IMG/VR virus record: IMGVR_UViG_3300042446_002107
Coordinates: 28,298-92,297 of that record
DNA length: 64,000 bases
Strand: one strand, 5' to 3'
Source: a virus
Shown: in pieces, positions 7,301 through 14,347 of the stretch
How positions within the stretch are numbered: position 1 is the first letter of the stretch
Layout of the letters: each line of letters begins with the position of its first letter
Translations under genes and position numbers: made by a program
The notes under the pieces: model-generated
The model's database searches: none
Told to the model about the DNA's origin: nothing
What the model saw: only the letters and a program-made list of their open reading frames with translations

Positions 7301-10300
7301 GGAAATCAGAGATTCTCGAACAAGTCGTTTTCCTTCGGTTGTCTCTAAATCAAAGAACACAACTCCCGTTTTGTTTGTGTAGCTTTCCCGCTTTGATTCA
7401 AAATTTCCAGCTCTAGAACGTACGTTTGCTACTAGATGCTCTTTTAGTGCTTTTTTAATTTCTGGCGAATCAATGTTTGAACTATCTATTTTAAGCAAAC
7501 CCGAGTCGCGTATTTTCATGAGTTTTTCTGCCGTTAGCCAACCTTTAAACTCAGACATAATATCTGCAAATTTTTGACCATAATCTTCATCACTAATATC
7601 AAGAGACGACATTGCATCCATGACGCCCATGTTTACTCCACGACCCAGTAATGAAATTACTTCATAATCGCGTTCTCCCGTGTTGGGATTTATTTCCCCT
7701 ATTCTGGCAAGCCCGAAAGCTTTACTTTCTTGTAGTTCAACTGCTTCGATAAGGCGGTTTAAAAGTCCACGCCGTGGCTCTATCTCTTCTAGAAACTCTC
7801 TTCTAATATCGTCAGTTCCAAGTTTCGTCATTAAATAAGGGGTAAAAAGTGATTTTTCGCTACCGTCTGTAGCCATTAATTCATCAAAAGAGGAGCCAAA
7901 AAGTTCGTCAAAGTTTTCTTTTTCTAGCCTGTCTAATATTTCGTCGTAATATCGTGCTCTACCAAGAATGTCGTCATGTATTTTTGCCGAAATAATACGT
8001 CCGCTTTTTGTATCAAAAGCACCCCTAGCAGCCGTTCTTCTTTCCGTGCTCGCAGCATCTGCTGGTAGGTTTTTTACAGTTTCGTACATTTTTTGTACTG
8101 CTTTAAAAGTTTCCGTACTGTGAAAACCGAAACGGTCGTTGCCTGCAGAAAAAACTTTAATAAAATCTTCAACATCAAAATCTACCGAGCGAGACAGGTT
8201 TGCGGTAATTGCTTTCTTGGCAATAATAGAAGCTCTTGAACCCATCCCTATCGAGTCAATACTTCCATAGGCTCCTTTGTCGAATTCCAACGCTATAGAC
8301 TGTACGTCTTTTAGTAACTCGTTCTTTAAGGTGTCTTCATCAGGTATTGGTAAGGCTTTAAGCAATTCTTCTGACGGTTCGGTAGCGAACGAAACCAGGC
8401 CTTCAGGTCTCTCCACTACTGGAGGTTTCCTTTTTTCCTCAACGGTTGCTTCTTCAGTTTCTTCTTTTCTGAATCTTGAGAAAATTGTTTTGCGTTTGTC
8501 TTTTTTGGCACCCGATGAAAGGCGATTTTCCGAGCCAGCTTTAGAATCGCTCCATGGAAGGTTTTTTTCGTCAACGCCAATTAGCGTATAAATGTCTTTT
8601 CTGAGTTTCTTGCTCAGGGTCTTTTCTGGCATTTCCTTGTTTGGATGCATTATTGCAACAAAGGCTTCTGCCATGGCCTCTCTTTTGTTTATGTTTCCGT
8701 AAGAGGTGGATAGGAGAGGCTCATCGGGGTGGGCTCTGAACATTTCTTCAGGGCTTCTTCCAGTCAGGTCGATGAACTGCGAATAGATTTCTATTCTCTT
8801 GTCGTCAGTTTCGTAGTCACCGTATTCTTCTGCAACATCAAGCGAAGCTACGTATCTTGGGTCAGAAAGCTTTCCAGTTCCATAATATGAGCGCATTTTT
8901 CCTGAAGCGCCGTTTGTTTCCGTATCCCAAAGCGCTCTGTGATGTATCCAGTGTCCAAACTCGTGAACGAGTGTTCCTTCTAGGGACCTATCTATGTGAG
9001 CATCTCGTGGTGCCGGAACCCGGTCTGGGTCTAAACTTATTGGGTAAACACCCTTGTCGTCATTAAGTAACGATTCTCTATCTATCAGGGCTCGTGGAGA
9101 AATACCTATAGACCCCAAGGAACGATTTGCAAGTCCGCTAACAAATGGGATTTTTTCTGTTCCGCGTTGCTTGGCAAGAAGCTCTAGTCGTTCTTTCATG
9201 TCTGGACTGTTTTCGTAAGCGTCCATTCCTTCGCGAGTGAACGGAACAATCAATGGTGCTCCGAAGTTTTGCATTACCCACATAACAGAAGGGGAAGAAT
9301 CCAGCAGGTCTTTTACTAATTTCTGGGTAGCAGCTATTGATTCTGGAGAATAATCAACAGGAATATTAGTTGAGTCTTTTTGTAGCTCCTCATAGTAGTT
9401 CTTGATGAATTTTTGCTGTTTTTTACTGGCTCGCCAGTTTGGTCCAGCAATATCGTCAGCCCACATCTCGAAATGCTCATCAGCATTGACAGGAACAACA
9501 ACCTTAGAAATTTCATCAGAACTCAAACCGGAAAGCCACGTTGAGGAATACCTACTAATCAAATTTCCTGAAGAGTCTTGAGTTCTGTAGCCAGTAGCAC
9601 CAGTTCCTTTTCGCTCCTTTGACGGAGCATTCATTGGTATTAATTCGCGCTGTCTGCCGGAAGAAAGACGATTTGAATTCTTTGAGGGAACAGGTCCAAT
9701 ATTGTCTATTGCGTTGTCGTACGAATCTATTGTTGAACGATATTTTCCTTTTTTTAAGATTTCTAGAATTTCACTATCGCTCATTCCGTCTATTGAGATT
9801 CTCTCATTATCTATGAAGTCTCGAAACCTTGAGAAATGCTCACCTATTTCGTCGGATATTTCCCTGCCGCTAGTATGTCTTGATTCGTATAATTCCTCTG
9901 CATCACGGTTTCTAATTTGAAGATACGTACGAACAACATCTGCATCTGACATTTCTGATTCTCTATAGAATCTCCCTACTTCTTTCCTAATTTCAGATAT
10001 CGGCGGAATGCTTCTTTTGGCTCTAGCTCCAGAAGAAAGCCTTGTGCTTTCCTCTTCTTTCTGGGCTGAAACAAAAGACTCTTTGTCTGATTCAAACTTT
10101 TCAATATCTGCGTTAAATTTATCGTTGTCTGCTTTTAGTTTTGCGTCTCTTTTTTCTTTATCCAAGACGTCAGTGGACCATCCGTTCTCAATGGCTCTAT
10201 CGATTATCTTCTGCATAACCTGACTGGTTGCGAAAGCGTCGGCATCGGCGTTGTGGTGACCCTCACCTAATTCAACATCCAAATATTCGGTTATTGCAGC

Positions 10301-13300
10301 AAGACTGCTGGATGGTTTTTTATTTCCGTCTCTATCGGTTATATAGGGACCTTCTGGGCTCTCTTCGCTCCATACAGGCAAGGTCATTGCACTTATGTCT
10401 CTTGTGTCAAGATAGCCAGAAGGACGCCAATCTATGCCGTCTCTTTCTAACGCATCTTCAAGCACTCTCTTATCAAACGTTGCATTCTGTACACCAATGA
10501 TTGCGTCTGGTCCAATAAACTCAGCAACTTGTCTATGGGCTTCCGCCATTGGCATTTGCGTAGCAAGCCATTCGTTGGTTATTGGATTACCATCTGCATC
10601 TTTAAGGTTTGCTAAAGACCATTCACCAAGAGGCTGTTCGGGGTTCATGAAAAGATTTAAACGGCCTATTTCTTTGCCGTTCTTCATTCTTACAAGACCA
10701 ATTTGCGTTGGGTTACCGTTTGTGGTTGCTTTACCGAATTCGTCGAAATCTAATCCGGTTGTTTCGTAGTCAAGAAATACCATTTCGGTTTCGGCATAGC
10801 GCTCCTTGAACTCCTCCCAGGAATCAACGCCTTCAAATCTTTCTTGCGCTCCTTCAAGGAAAGCACCCAGCGTTGGTTCGCGCGGGTATCGAGGAGCTCT
10901 ACCACTGGAAAGCCTTGCTGAACCGCTACTTCCAGAAGAAGCCCCAGCCAGCTCTCTTAGTGGTCTTGAGTAGAAGAATTGAGCATTTGCATTAGAAAAA
11001 ACTTCGTCTGCTTTAGGAAAATCTACAAACTCTTCTGCCGTGGCTTCCGTCTCAAACAATCCAGTATCGTTATTTTTTCTGTACAGGGAAGATATCTTTT
11101 TTCTATCTTCTTCAGAAAACATTTCTGGAGTATTGACGATTGCCTCATCAATTAATTTTATAAAATCCTGCTTATCTTTCTCTCCTGCCCAAGAGAAACC
11201 ATTTTTTGGCCAATGAACAGCACCGGTTGAACCACTGCCGGAATTACCCCAAGTAATTATGGAACGAACATCAAGTTCGTTGTATAATTTTTCATTTCTA
11301 GCATTAAAAACAGACCCAATTCCTTGACCTTGGGCACGATTGTTGATGTAAAAAGAATCGTGAGAGACAATTCGAACGTCTTTGTCATCTCCAGACACCT
11401 GAATGAATGTTCTGTATCCCGTCGCAAGAGCCGGTGTACCGTCTTCTCTGGAAATGTATCTTTTTCCATCTTCATCATTAAATATAGCCAAGAGTGCGTC
11501 GCTGTACTCAGGAAGTGGCTTAATCCTGAATTCAAGTTGCAGTTCTGTTACTAAGTCACCCTCTTTTATATTTTCTTCATACAGTCCTAATTCATCCTGT
11601 TCCGCAAGGTCTTTTTCAGAAGCCTTTTTTACCTTTATCGCTGGCGCATAGGAAGATTGCGGCATTATTTCTACTAGGACTTTTTTTCCTATGTTTAATT
11701 GTGTCCCGTCGTCAGCGGTGATGATGACGTCTTTGTCTAGGGTCATCTCGCCTTTAAATACTTCGGCTAACAAGTTGCGAACTCGTTCTTTTTCTAGAGT
11801 TCTTTTTTCATCGTCTTTAAGTATTTGTCTCGGCTTTGGTTCTGGCATTCCGGGAGGCCTTGGTGGCGTCGGACCGGTATCAAGCACATAAATATCTTCT
11901 TTTTGAAATTCTTCTGACACAATATCATCAAGAAAATTAGCTATCGATTGTTTTTTATCTTCGCTTAACGATGGCTGGGAATCAACTATCTCCTGATATT
12001 TTTTTCCAGAAGAAAGCCTTGAGCCGGAGTCTCCCTGCTCTCCTTTGCGTGGTGAAAAGAGACCTTCTTGCGTTTGTGTAGCTTTTTCTGCTTTTATTGG
12101 TCCATCCCCACCAGTAACCGAACGCCACCAGTCTCCACCTTCGTCGGTGGTGCCACCAGGGCTTATCTCGTAGTCGGGATTTTCTGTCACAAAAGAATCA
12201 AGAAGGGCTTCGGCTATTCCTTGACGACGATATTCTTCATCGGTGAAAACCATTGCCACAACGGCTTTCTTGTTTTCTGTATCCATATTGTAGTCGATGT
12301 ATGCAACGTTTTTATCCTCGTCGAACGCAGAGATGTAACCGTTGTACATGTCTCTGCCGGGAGAGTCTCCACCACGAGAAATCTCAAACACTTTGCCGTC
12401 AATTTCAAAAGACGATACCTGCGCGTATTCGTCGTCTTTTCCATAGCGCGTAACGTTTAGCTTTGTATTACGTCCTTTGCCAGAGGAAAGTTTTGCCGAT
12501 ACGGAGACAGTGGGAGTCGCGTCGGCAAAAGCCCTACCGTCATCAGTCAACGCGTCGCTATGTTGGAGGTCTTGGTCGGGAAATACTTCACGATGAAAGT
12601 TAAACATCTCTGTTGCTAATCCACGACGGCGGTGTTTTTCTCTTGTTTCTATTCCGAAAACTTCAATGCCTTTGCCGGATAGGTAGACCTGCATTCCTGC
12701 TGATGGTTTAATTTTTCGCTGGTCATCGAGCAGTCCTCTTAGTACATCCCGGTCATCAATGTCCTTCAATGCAAGGGGGGCTTCTTTGTTTGTAAAAGGA
12801 TTTTTGCCTAGCTCGTTAAATCTGTCGAGAAGGTTGTTTCTTTCTTTCTCAATGTCTGAATCAAGAAATGCGGCTACGGTTCCCGATGTCGTTATGACTA
12901 TTCTGTATTCTCCGCCTTTGCCTTTGACGTCTTTCGCTTGAACTTTTTTTGACGCCACAAGAGCGCCATAGTCGTGCCGCTCTGTTGGTGAAAGTTGCAC
13001 CATGCCACTAGAAAGACGAGCAACAGTATTTGGCTTACCTGCTTGACTCTCGGTGCCGACCCATACTGGCTTGGTGGTTCCCTCGTCTGCCCAGCCATCG
13101 CCGTCAACGTCTCTTCTCGAACCGGTAGGGTTTCTTTGGCCTGGCTTGCCGCCAGTGGGAAGCTCGATATTGCCGCTTCTTCTTTTTTTGCGCCCTTCGC
13201 CGATTGTCGGTCTATTAACTCCGCGAGAAGCTAAATACTGACCAAGTCGCCCTACGGCCGCTTTTTCCTCTTGGTTAGCCGCCAGACCGCGTCTGGACTC

Positions 13301-13336
13301 CTCGAAAGGGATGGGGAATTCATTATCGGAAGACAT
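4307..13336 (-). CDS. giant polyvalent polyprotein 1 (GNAT x3, DnaQ, zincin, ART + pentapeptide, ART-like, Cys-His-Asp)
   Basis: A single uninterrupted 3009-codon frame. Nine copies of [R/K]LSSG start at residues 107, 282, 440, 808, 1099, 1223, 1605, 2514 and 2871, and each lies at a domain boundary. Domains in order: a Ca-loop-like DVDGDGWADEG (about 76-86); GNAT-like (107-281); GNAT-like (282-439); GNAT-like (440-807); DEDDh exonuclease (808-1098, Asp856/Glu858); unknown helical (1099-1222); zincin (1223-1604, HEFGH at 1458-1462); ADP-ribosyltransferase (Arg2110, Glu2185/Glu2187) with pentapeptide repeats to about 2497; ART-like (2514-2870); Cys2909/His2948/Asp2963 domain. Such domain sets are known from 'polyvalent proteins' of phages and conjugative elements, thought to be delivered with the DNA. 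Processing at the LSSG sites is my inference. It is not a tape measure: it has enzymes and no long coiled-coil or membrane repeat pattern. Confidence 0.9.
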   Translation of the reverse strand: MSSDNEFPIPFEESRRGLAANQEEKAAVGRLGQYLASRGVNRPTIGEGRKKRRSGNIELPTGGKPGQRNPTGSRRDVDGDGWADEGTTKPVWVGTESQAGKPNTVARLSSGMVQLSPTERHDYGALVASKKVQAKDVKGKGGEYRIVITTSGTVAAFLDSDIEKERNNLLDRFNELGKNPFTNKEAPLALKDIDDRDVLRGLLDDQRKIKPSAGMQVYLSGKGIEVFGIETREKHRRRGLATEMFNFHREVFPDQDLQHSDALTDDGRAFADATPTVSVSAKLSSGKGRNTKLNVTRYGKDDEYAQVSSFEIDGKVFEISRGGDSPGRDMYNGYISAFDEDKNVAYIDYNMDTENKKAVVAMVFTDEEYRRQGIAEALLDSFVTENPDYEISPGGTTDEGGDWWRSVTGGDGPIKAEKATQTQEGLFSPRKGEQGDSGSRLSSGKKYQEIVDSQPSLSEDKKQSIANFLDDIVSEEFQKEDIYVLDTGPTPPRPPGMPEPKPRQILKDDEKRTLEKERVRNLLAEVFKGEMTLDKDVIITADDGTQLNIGKKVLVEIMPQSSYAPAIKVKKASEKDLAEQDELGLYEENIKEGDLVTELQLEFRIKPLPEYSDALLAIFNDEDGKRYISREDGTPALATGYRTFIQVSGDDKDVRIVSHDSFYINNRAQGQGIGSVFNARNEKLYNELDVRSIITWGNSGSGSTGAVHWPKNGFSWAGEKDKQDFIKLIDEAIVNTPEMFSEEDRKKISSLYRKNNDTGLFETEATAEEFVDFPKADEVFSNANAQFFYSRPLRELAGASSGSSGSARLSSGRAPRYPREPTLGAFLEGAQERFEGVDSWEEFKERYAETEMVFLDYETTGLDFDEFGKATTNGNPTQIGLVRMKNGKEIGRLNLFMNPEQPLGEWSLANLKDADGNPITNEWLATQMPMAEAHRQVAEFIGPDAIIGVQNATFDKRVLEDALERDGIDWRPSGYLDTRDISAMTLPVWSEESPEGPYITDRDGNKKPSSSLAAITEYLDVELGEGHHNADADAFATSQVMQKIIDRAIENGWSTDVLDKEKRDAKLKADNDKFNADIEKFESDKESFVSAQKEEESTRLSSGARAKRSIPPISEIRKEVGRFYRESEMSDADVVRTYLQIRNRDAEELYESRHTSGREISDEIGEHFSRFRDFIDNERISIDGMSDSEILEILKKGKYRSTIDSYDNAIDNIGPVPSKNSNRLSSGRQRELIPMNAPSKERKGTGATGYRTQDSSGNLISRYSSTWLSGLSSDEISKVVVPVNADEHFEMWADDIAGPNWRASKKQQKFIKNYYEELQKDSTNIPVDYSPESIAATQKLVKDLLDSSPSVMWVMQNFGAPLIVPFTREGMDAYENSPDMKERLELLAKQRGTEKIPFVSGLANRSLGSIGISPRALIDRESLLNDDKGVYPISLDPDRVPAPRDAHIDRSLEGTLVHEFGHWIHHRALWDTETNGASGKMRSYYGTGKLSDPRYVASLDVAEEYGDYETDDKRIEIYSQFIDLTGRSPEEMFRAHPDEPLLSTSYGNINKREAMAEAFVAIMHPNKEMPEKTLSKKLRKDIYTLIGVDEKNLPWSDSKAGSENRLSSGAKKDKRKTIFSRFRKEETEEATVEEKRKPPVVERPEGLVSFATEPSEELLKALPIPDEDTLKNELLKDVQSIALEFDKGAYGSIDSIGMGSRASIIAKKAITANLSRSVDFDVEDFIKVFSAGNDRFGFHSTETFKAVQKMYETVKNLPADAASTERRTAARGAFDTKSGRIISAKIHDDILGRARYYDEILDRLEKENFDELFGSSFDELMATDGSEKSLFTPYLMTKLGTDDIRREFLEEIEPRRGLLNRLIEAVELQESKAFGLARIGEINPNTGERDYEVISLLGRGVNMGVMDAMSSLDISDEDYGQKFADIMSEFKGWLTAEKLMKIRDSGLLKIDSSNIDSPEIKKALKEHLVANVRSRAGNFESKRESYTNKTGVVFFDLETTEGKRLVRESLISDLIHTWAISANNANPVALAVQHEIRKMFGLTEAVGWSTWPLKALLPEEREEMSAHEFDGAPELTDAQSAMIRPILQNIYDATQLYYKTKGVTHVPIYRGFSQNNIDLTPGVISPIETTMRPLSSWSTSSGVALGFSNSGGEVGGPLEPTLLKAFVPVEDIFSHPLSGFGCLSEDEVVVIGKPVKAFAILAYDSEEATRARNRLKNASMSAIAGEGRASKLTTSNIEELIKPGSDLSFIDGSDLDIEDADLRSADLTEANLSGASLVGSNLSGANLTNAKLNNANLSDSNLIGADLSRADLRGANLGGADLSGADLTGANLIDADLSNANLEGARLENVRLGSVDLSGTNLTDADLTGANGHNINLSGADLTNANFTAGFLMNANLTDTNLSGTELSSANLMGAKLNKANLTGANLSSADMADTDLTRANLSGANLSGADLRIANLTEVDLTGADLTGADLTQANLTGANLEAANLTGANLTDAIMPEGYVTADNQSSESVQKLSSGKKSHTPEWKTVEEIVDFEVLGASPDDSEEDRDDIVKESVGGDWMQWDPCREIRTAAYELAGIDEYSERDPNITQSGGFFGNSRFDTAISPEKRTEQARYLMASIVDSLTNKARYEKQPYLYRAMAFSSPEEGKQFFDTMKVGNQVDIPLLAFVEIGPSPSGDHFLTRFGNDALLVLEDFPGSYQTGGTFEPVFSSRYESDTLYNVNEFAEAILADIENGVSDEENIENDTEFANRLIKLVDDYQKSRDPAERRQLKTDIKDTLDEVGNETIKLEWEGESLPEDHEDYYLAMEDEETGMTPREYVSGGRLEVVSVNPDPTKTYKEIITLRQVGAFDPQEKGALVLKTDGENSTRLSSGKNPSKKAKPKSVQLHDDEFEKKFNQKVPDGEGDCFSEAIQQARKLADAYENVKIVHGYPLGTGGEAEGLRFPHAWTEFERDGLVWVRDYSNGNRVEFPQILYYGIGNIEEADVSRYDIKEAEANMIENEHYGPW
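4310..4726 (-). other. polyprotein 1 segment 10: Cys-His-Asp domain (papain/transglutaminase-like)
   Basis: Residues 2871-3009 start at RLSSG (4712-4726). GDCFSEAIQQA (Cys2909), FPHAWTEF (His2948) and VRDYSNG (Asp2963) have the order and spacing of a papain- or transglutaminase-like triad. Activity is not established. Confidence 0.55.
4727..5797 (-). other. polyprotein 1 segment 9: possible second ADP-ribosyltransferase
   Basis: Residues 2514-2870 start at KLSSG (5783-5797). YLYRAMAF could supply the ART Arg and YVSGGRLEVVSV the C-terminal strand, with a possible Glu in PREYV. The central Ser motif is not clear, so the call is tentative. Confidence 0.4.
5798..8524 (-). other. polyprotein 1 segment 8: ADP-ribosyltransferase plus pentapeptide repeat
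   Basis: Residues 1605-2513 start at RLSSG (8510-8524). A long helical region leads to an R-S-E type ART: VPIYRGF (Arg2110), SSWSTSSGVALGF and SEDEVVVIG (Glu2185, Glu2187). The pentapeptide helix follows directly. The target of ADP-ribosylation is unknown. Confidence 0.7.
5846..6580 (-). repeat. pentapeptide repeat domain (about 48 units)
   Basis: Roughly residues 2254-2497 of polyprotein 1 repeat A(D/N)Lxx (DADLRSADLTEANLSGASL and so on) almost without a break. This gives a 15-base periodicity in the DNA. Such repeats fold into a right-handed quadrilateral beta-helix, and some mimic DNA (Qnr, MfpA). The repeat also keeps an antisense frame open (5565-6998, plus strand), which I do not regard as a gene. 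Confidence 0.9.
8525..9670 (-). other. polyprotein 1 segment 7: zincin metallopeptidase
   Basis: Residues 1223-1604 start at RLSSG (9656-9670). TLVHEFGHWIHH holds the zinc motif HExxH (His1458, Glu1459, His1462). A downstream REAMAEAFVAIM could give the third ligand, as in the gluzincin-like peptidases of polyvalent proteins. Confidence 0.75.
9671..10042 (-). other. polyprotein 1 segment 6: unknown helical segment
   Basis: Residues 1099-1222 start at RLSSG (10028-10042). They form a charged helical segment of 124 residues (ISEIRKEVGRFYRESEM, DEIGEHFSRFRDFID). No fold recognised. Confidence 0.5.
10043..10915 (-). other. polyprotein 1 segment 5: DnaQ-like 3'-5' exonuclease
   Basis: Residues 808-1098 start at RLSSG (10901-10915). 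Exo I is FLDYETTGLD (Asp856, Glu858), Exo II is NATFDKRVL, and Exo III is HHNADADAFAT near 1027-1037. All DEDDh residues appear present, so an active exonuclease is likely. Confidence 0.85.
10916..12019 (-). other. polyprotein 1 segment 4: GNAT-like domain with N-terminal extension
   Basis: Residues 440-807 start at RLSSG (12005-12019). A proline-rich stretch (TGPTPPRPPGMPEPKPR) and a beta-rich region precede the GNAT-like loop INNRAQGQGIGSVFN, and WGNSGSGSTGAVHWPKNGF follows. The first 200 residues are unassigned. Confidence 0.5.
12020..12493 (-). other. polyprotein 1 segment 3: GNAT-like acetyltransferase
   Basis: Residues 282-439 start at KLSSG (12479-12493). A strand VVAMVFTDEEYRRQGIAEAL gives the beta4 and acetyl-CoA loop of a GNAT fold. 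It is probably a diverged paralogue of segment 2. Confidence 0.6.
12494..13018 (-). other. polyprotein 1 segment 2: GNAT-like acetyltransferase
   Basis: Residues 107-281 start at RLSSG (13004-13018). The acetyl-CoA loop pattern is EKHRRRGLATEMFNF (Q/R-x-x-G-x-A). The end, HSDALTDDGRAFADA, is like that of the next segment. The substrate is unknown. Confidence 0.6.
13019..13336 (-). other. polyprotein 1 segment 1: N-terminal leader
   Basis: Residues 1-106, before the first RLSSG. It is basic and probably disordered (GEGRKKRRSGN) and has an EF-hand-like DVDGDGWADEG at 13082-13111. A leader of this kind may target the polyprotein to the prohead (inference). Confidence 0.5.
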
Positions 13337-13371
13337 TTAGTTAAATAATACCATTAGAAGATATGCGTAAA

Positions 13372-13698
13372 CTAAAGGCGGTTGCCGCATTTGGTGCATA
13401 TCTTGGCCCAAGGATAGAAACGCATCATTTCCATTGGGTGGTCGCATTCAAGCAGTCTCTTGGCTTCGGAATTAAGAATGTTTCTAATCCACGCAGAAAG
13501 GGTTACCTGCTCTATATTGGCAGCTTCTTTCCATCTGCCTCTTTCGTAGTCGTTGGTACGAATAAGGACCTGTTTGTCTGCTGGACCGTCTGAAGCGTCA
13601 ATTAAAGGCGAGATGGTGGGTGTCAAGGTTTCTGCAACCTTGTCCATAGCTACGCGAATATTGTCAAGTTCTTCATTTTCATTGTTCGATATCATCAT
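13372..13698 (-). CDS. ribbon-helix-helix-like protein with C-terminal zinc-binding motif
   Basis: The ATG at 13696-13698 is preferred because AGGGA lies upstream and it reduces the overlap with the small-terminase-like gene; the frame is open to 13725. The product is 108 residues. QVLIRTNDYERGRWKEAANI and VTLSAWIRNILNSEAKRLL look like a ribbon-helix-helix unit. CDHP...CTKCGN at the end has a Cys-His/Cys-Cys arrangement suited to zinc. It is probably a DNA-binding regulator. Confidence 0.6.
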   Translation of the reverse strand: MMISNNENEELDNIRVAMDKVAETLTPTISPLIDASDGPADKQVLIRTNDYERGRWKEAANIEQVTLSAWIRNILNSEAKRLLECDHPMEMMRFYPWAKICTKCGNRL

Positions 13699-14347
13699 CG
13701 CTTGGGTCCCTGTAGTTTGGCTCATCCGTTGAGTCAGATACTACTTCAGCGTCGATAATTAAACCTTCATCTTCTTGGTTTTTTCTAAGAATTGCATAAA
13801 CAGTCTCCTCTGGCAACACTCCAGAAATTGCCATCAATTCCAACAGTTTTCTTGCTTCTGATTCGGCGTCGAAACCAACTGCAGGCATAGTTACGCCTGG
13901 TTGTCCAGCAATAGTTGCGCGAACTGTCTGGTTCAGTGTTCCGTCAACGTTTACGTTCACGTTTGTCTGCTCCATGCCAAGCAATTTCGTTCTTCTGTCC
14001 ATTATGGAAAGAACTTGCTGTATCGCCTTCAGGTCCGGCTCTATCTGCATTTCTGTTCCATCGTCACCGACTATGCGTCTGTGTTGCGTCATGGGCCATA
14101 TTGCTTGCTGTAGGTTGTCTAAACGCTCCAGCTCCATTCTCAGTACCTCAGGGTAGGCAAGGATGGCTTCCTTGTTCATCTTTTCAAGTTGGCGCTGAAT
14201 AGACCTAGACACCGAGGCTGAGGAAACGCCAAATCTTCTGGCTATTTCATTTACGGAAGTTCCTGCTTGACGCATTTTGAAAATGCGCATGTCTCTCTCG
14301 TTCAGAAACTCTTTAGTAGTAATTGGTTTTGATTTTTCGTCACTCAT
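13679..14347 (-). CDS. terminase small subunit-like protein
   Basis: 222 codons. The N-terminal helix-turn-helix (KMRQAGTSVNEIARRFGVSSASVSRSI split over residues 25-51) is followed by a long helical part (MELERLDNLQQAIWP, DLKAIQQVLSIMDRRTKLLG) typical of small terminase or packaging recognition proteins, and by an acidic tail (SDDDIEQ). Small terminases form rings that bind the packaging site and stimulate the large subunit. It lies 37 kb from terL (50727), which is unusual, so an ordinary HTH regulator remains possible. It overlaps the primase-helicase stop by four bases. Confidence 0.6.
   Translation of the reverse strand: MSDEKSKPITTKEFLNERDMRIFKMRQAGTSVNEIARRFGVSSASVSRSIQRQLEKMNKEAILAYPEVLRMELERLDNLQQAIWPMTQHRRIVGDDGTEMQIEPDLKAIQQVLSIMDRRTKLLGMEQTNVNVNVDGTLNQTVRATIAGQPGVTMPAVGFDAESEARKLLELMAISGVLPEETVYAILRKNQEDEGLIIDAEVVSDSTDEPNYRDPSDDDIEQ

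Noticed and set aside
12068-12460. Plus-strand open frames inside polyprotein 1 (for example 12068-12460 and 10434-10769)
   Set aside because: They are shadows of the leftward gene, with no ribosome-binding sites or protein-like patterns.
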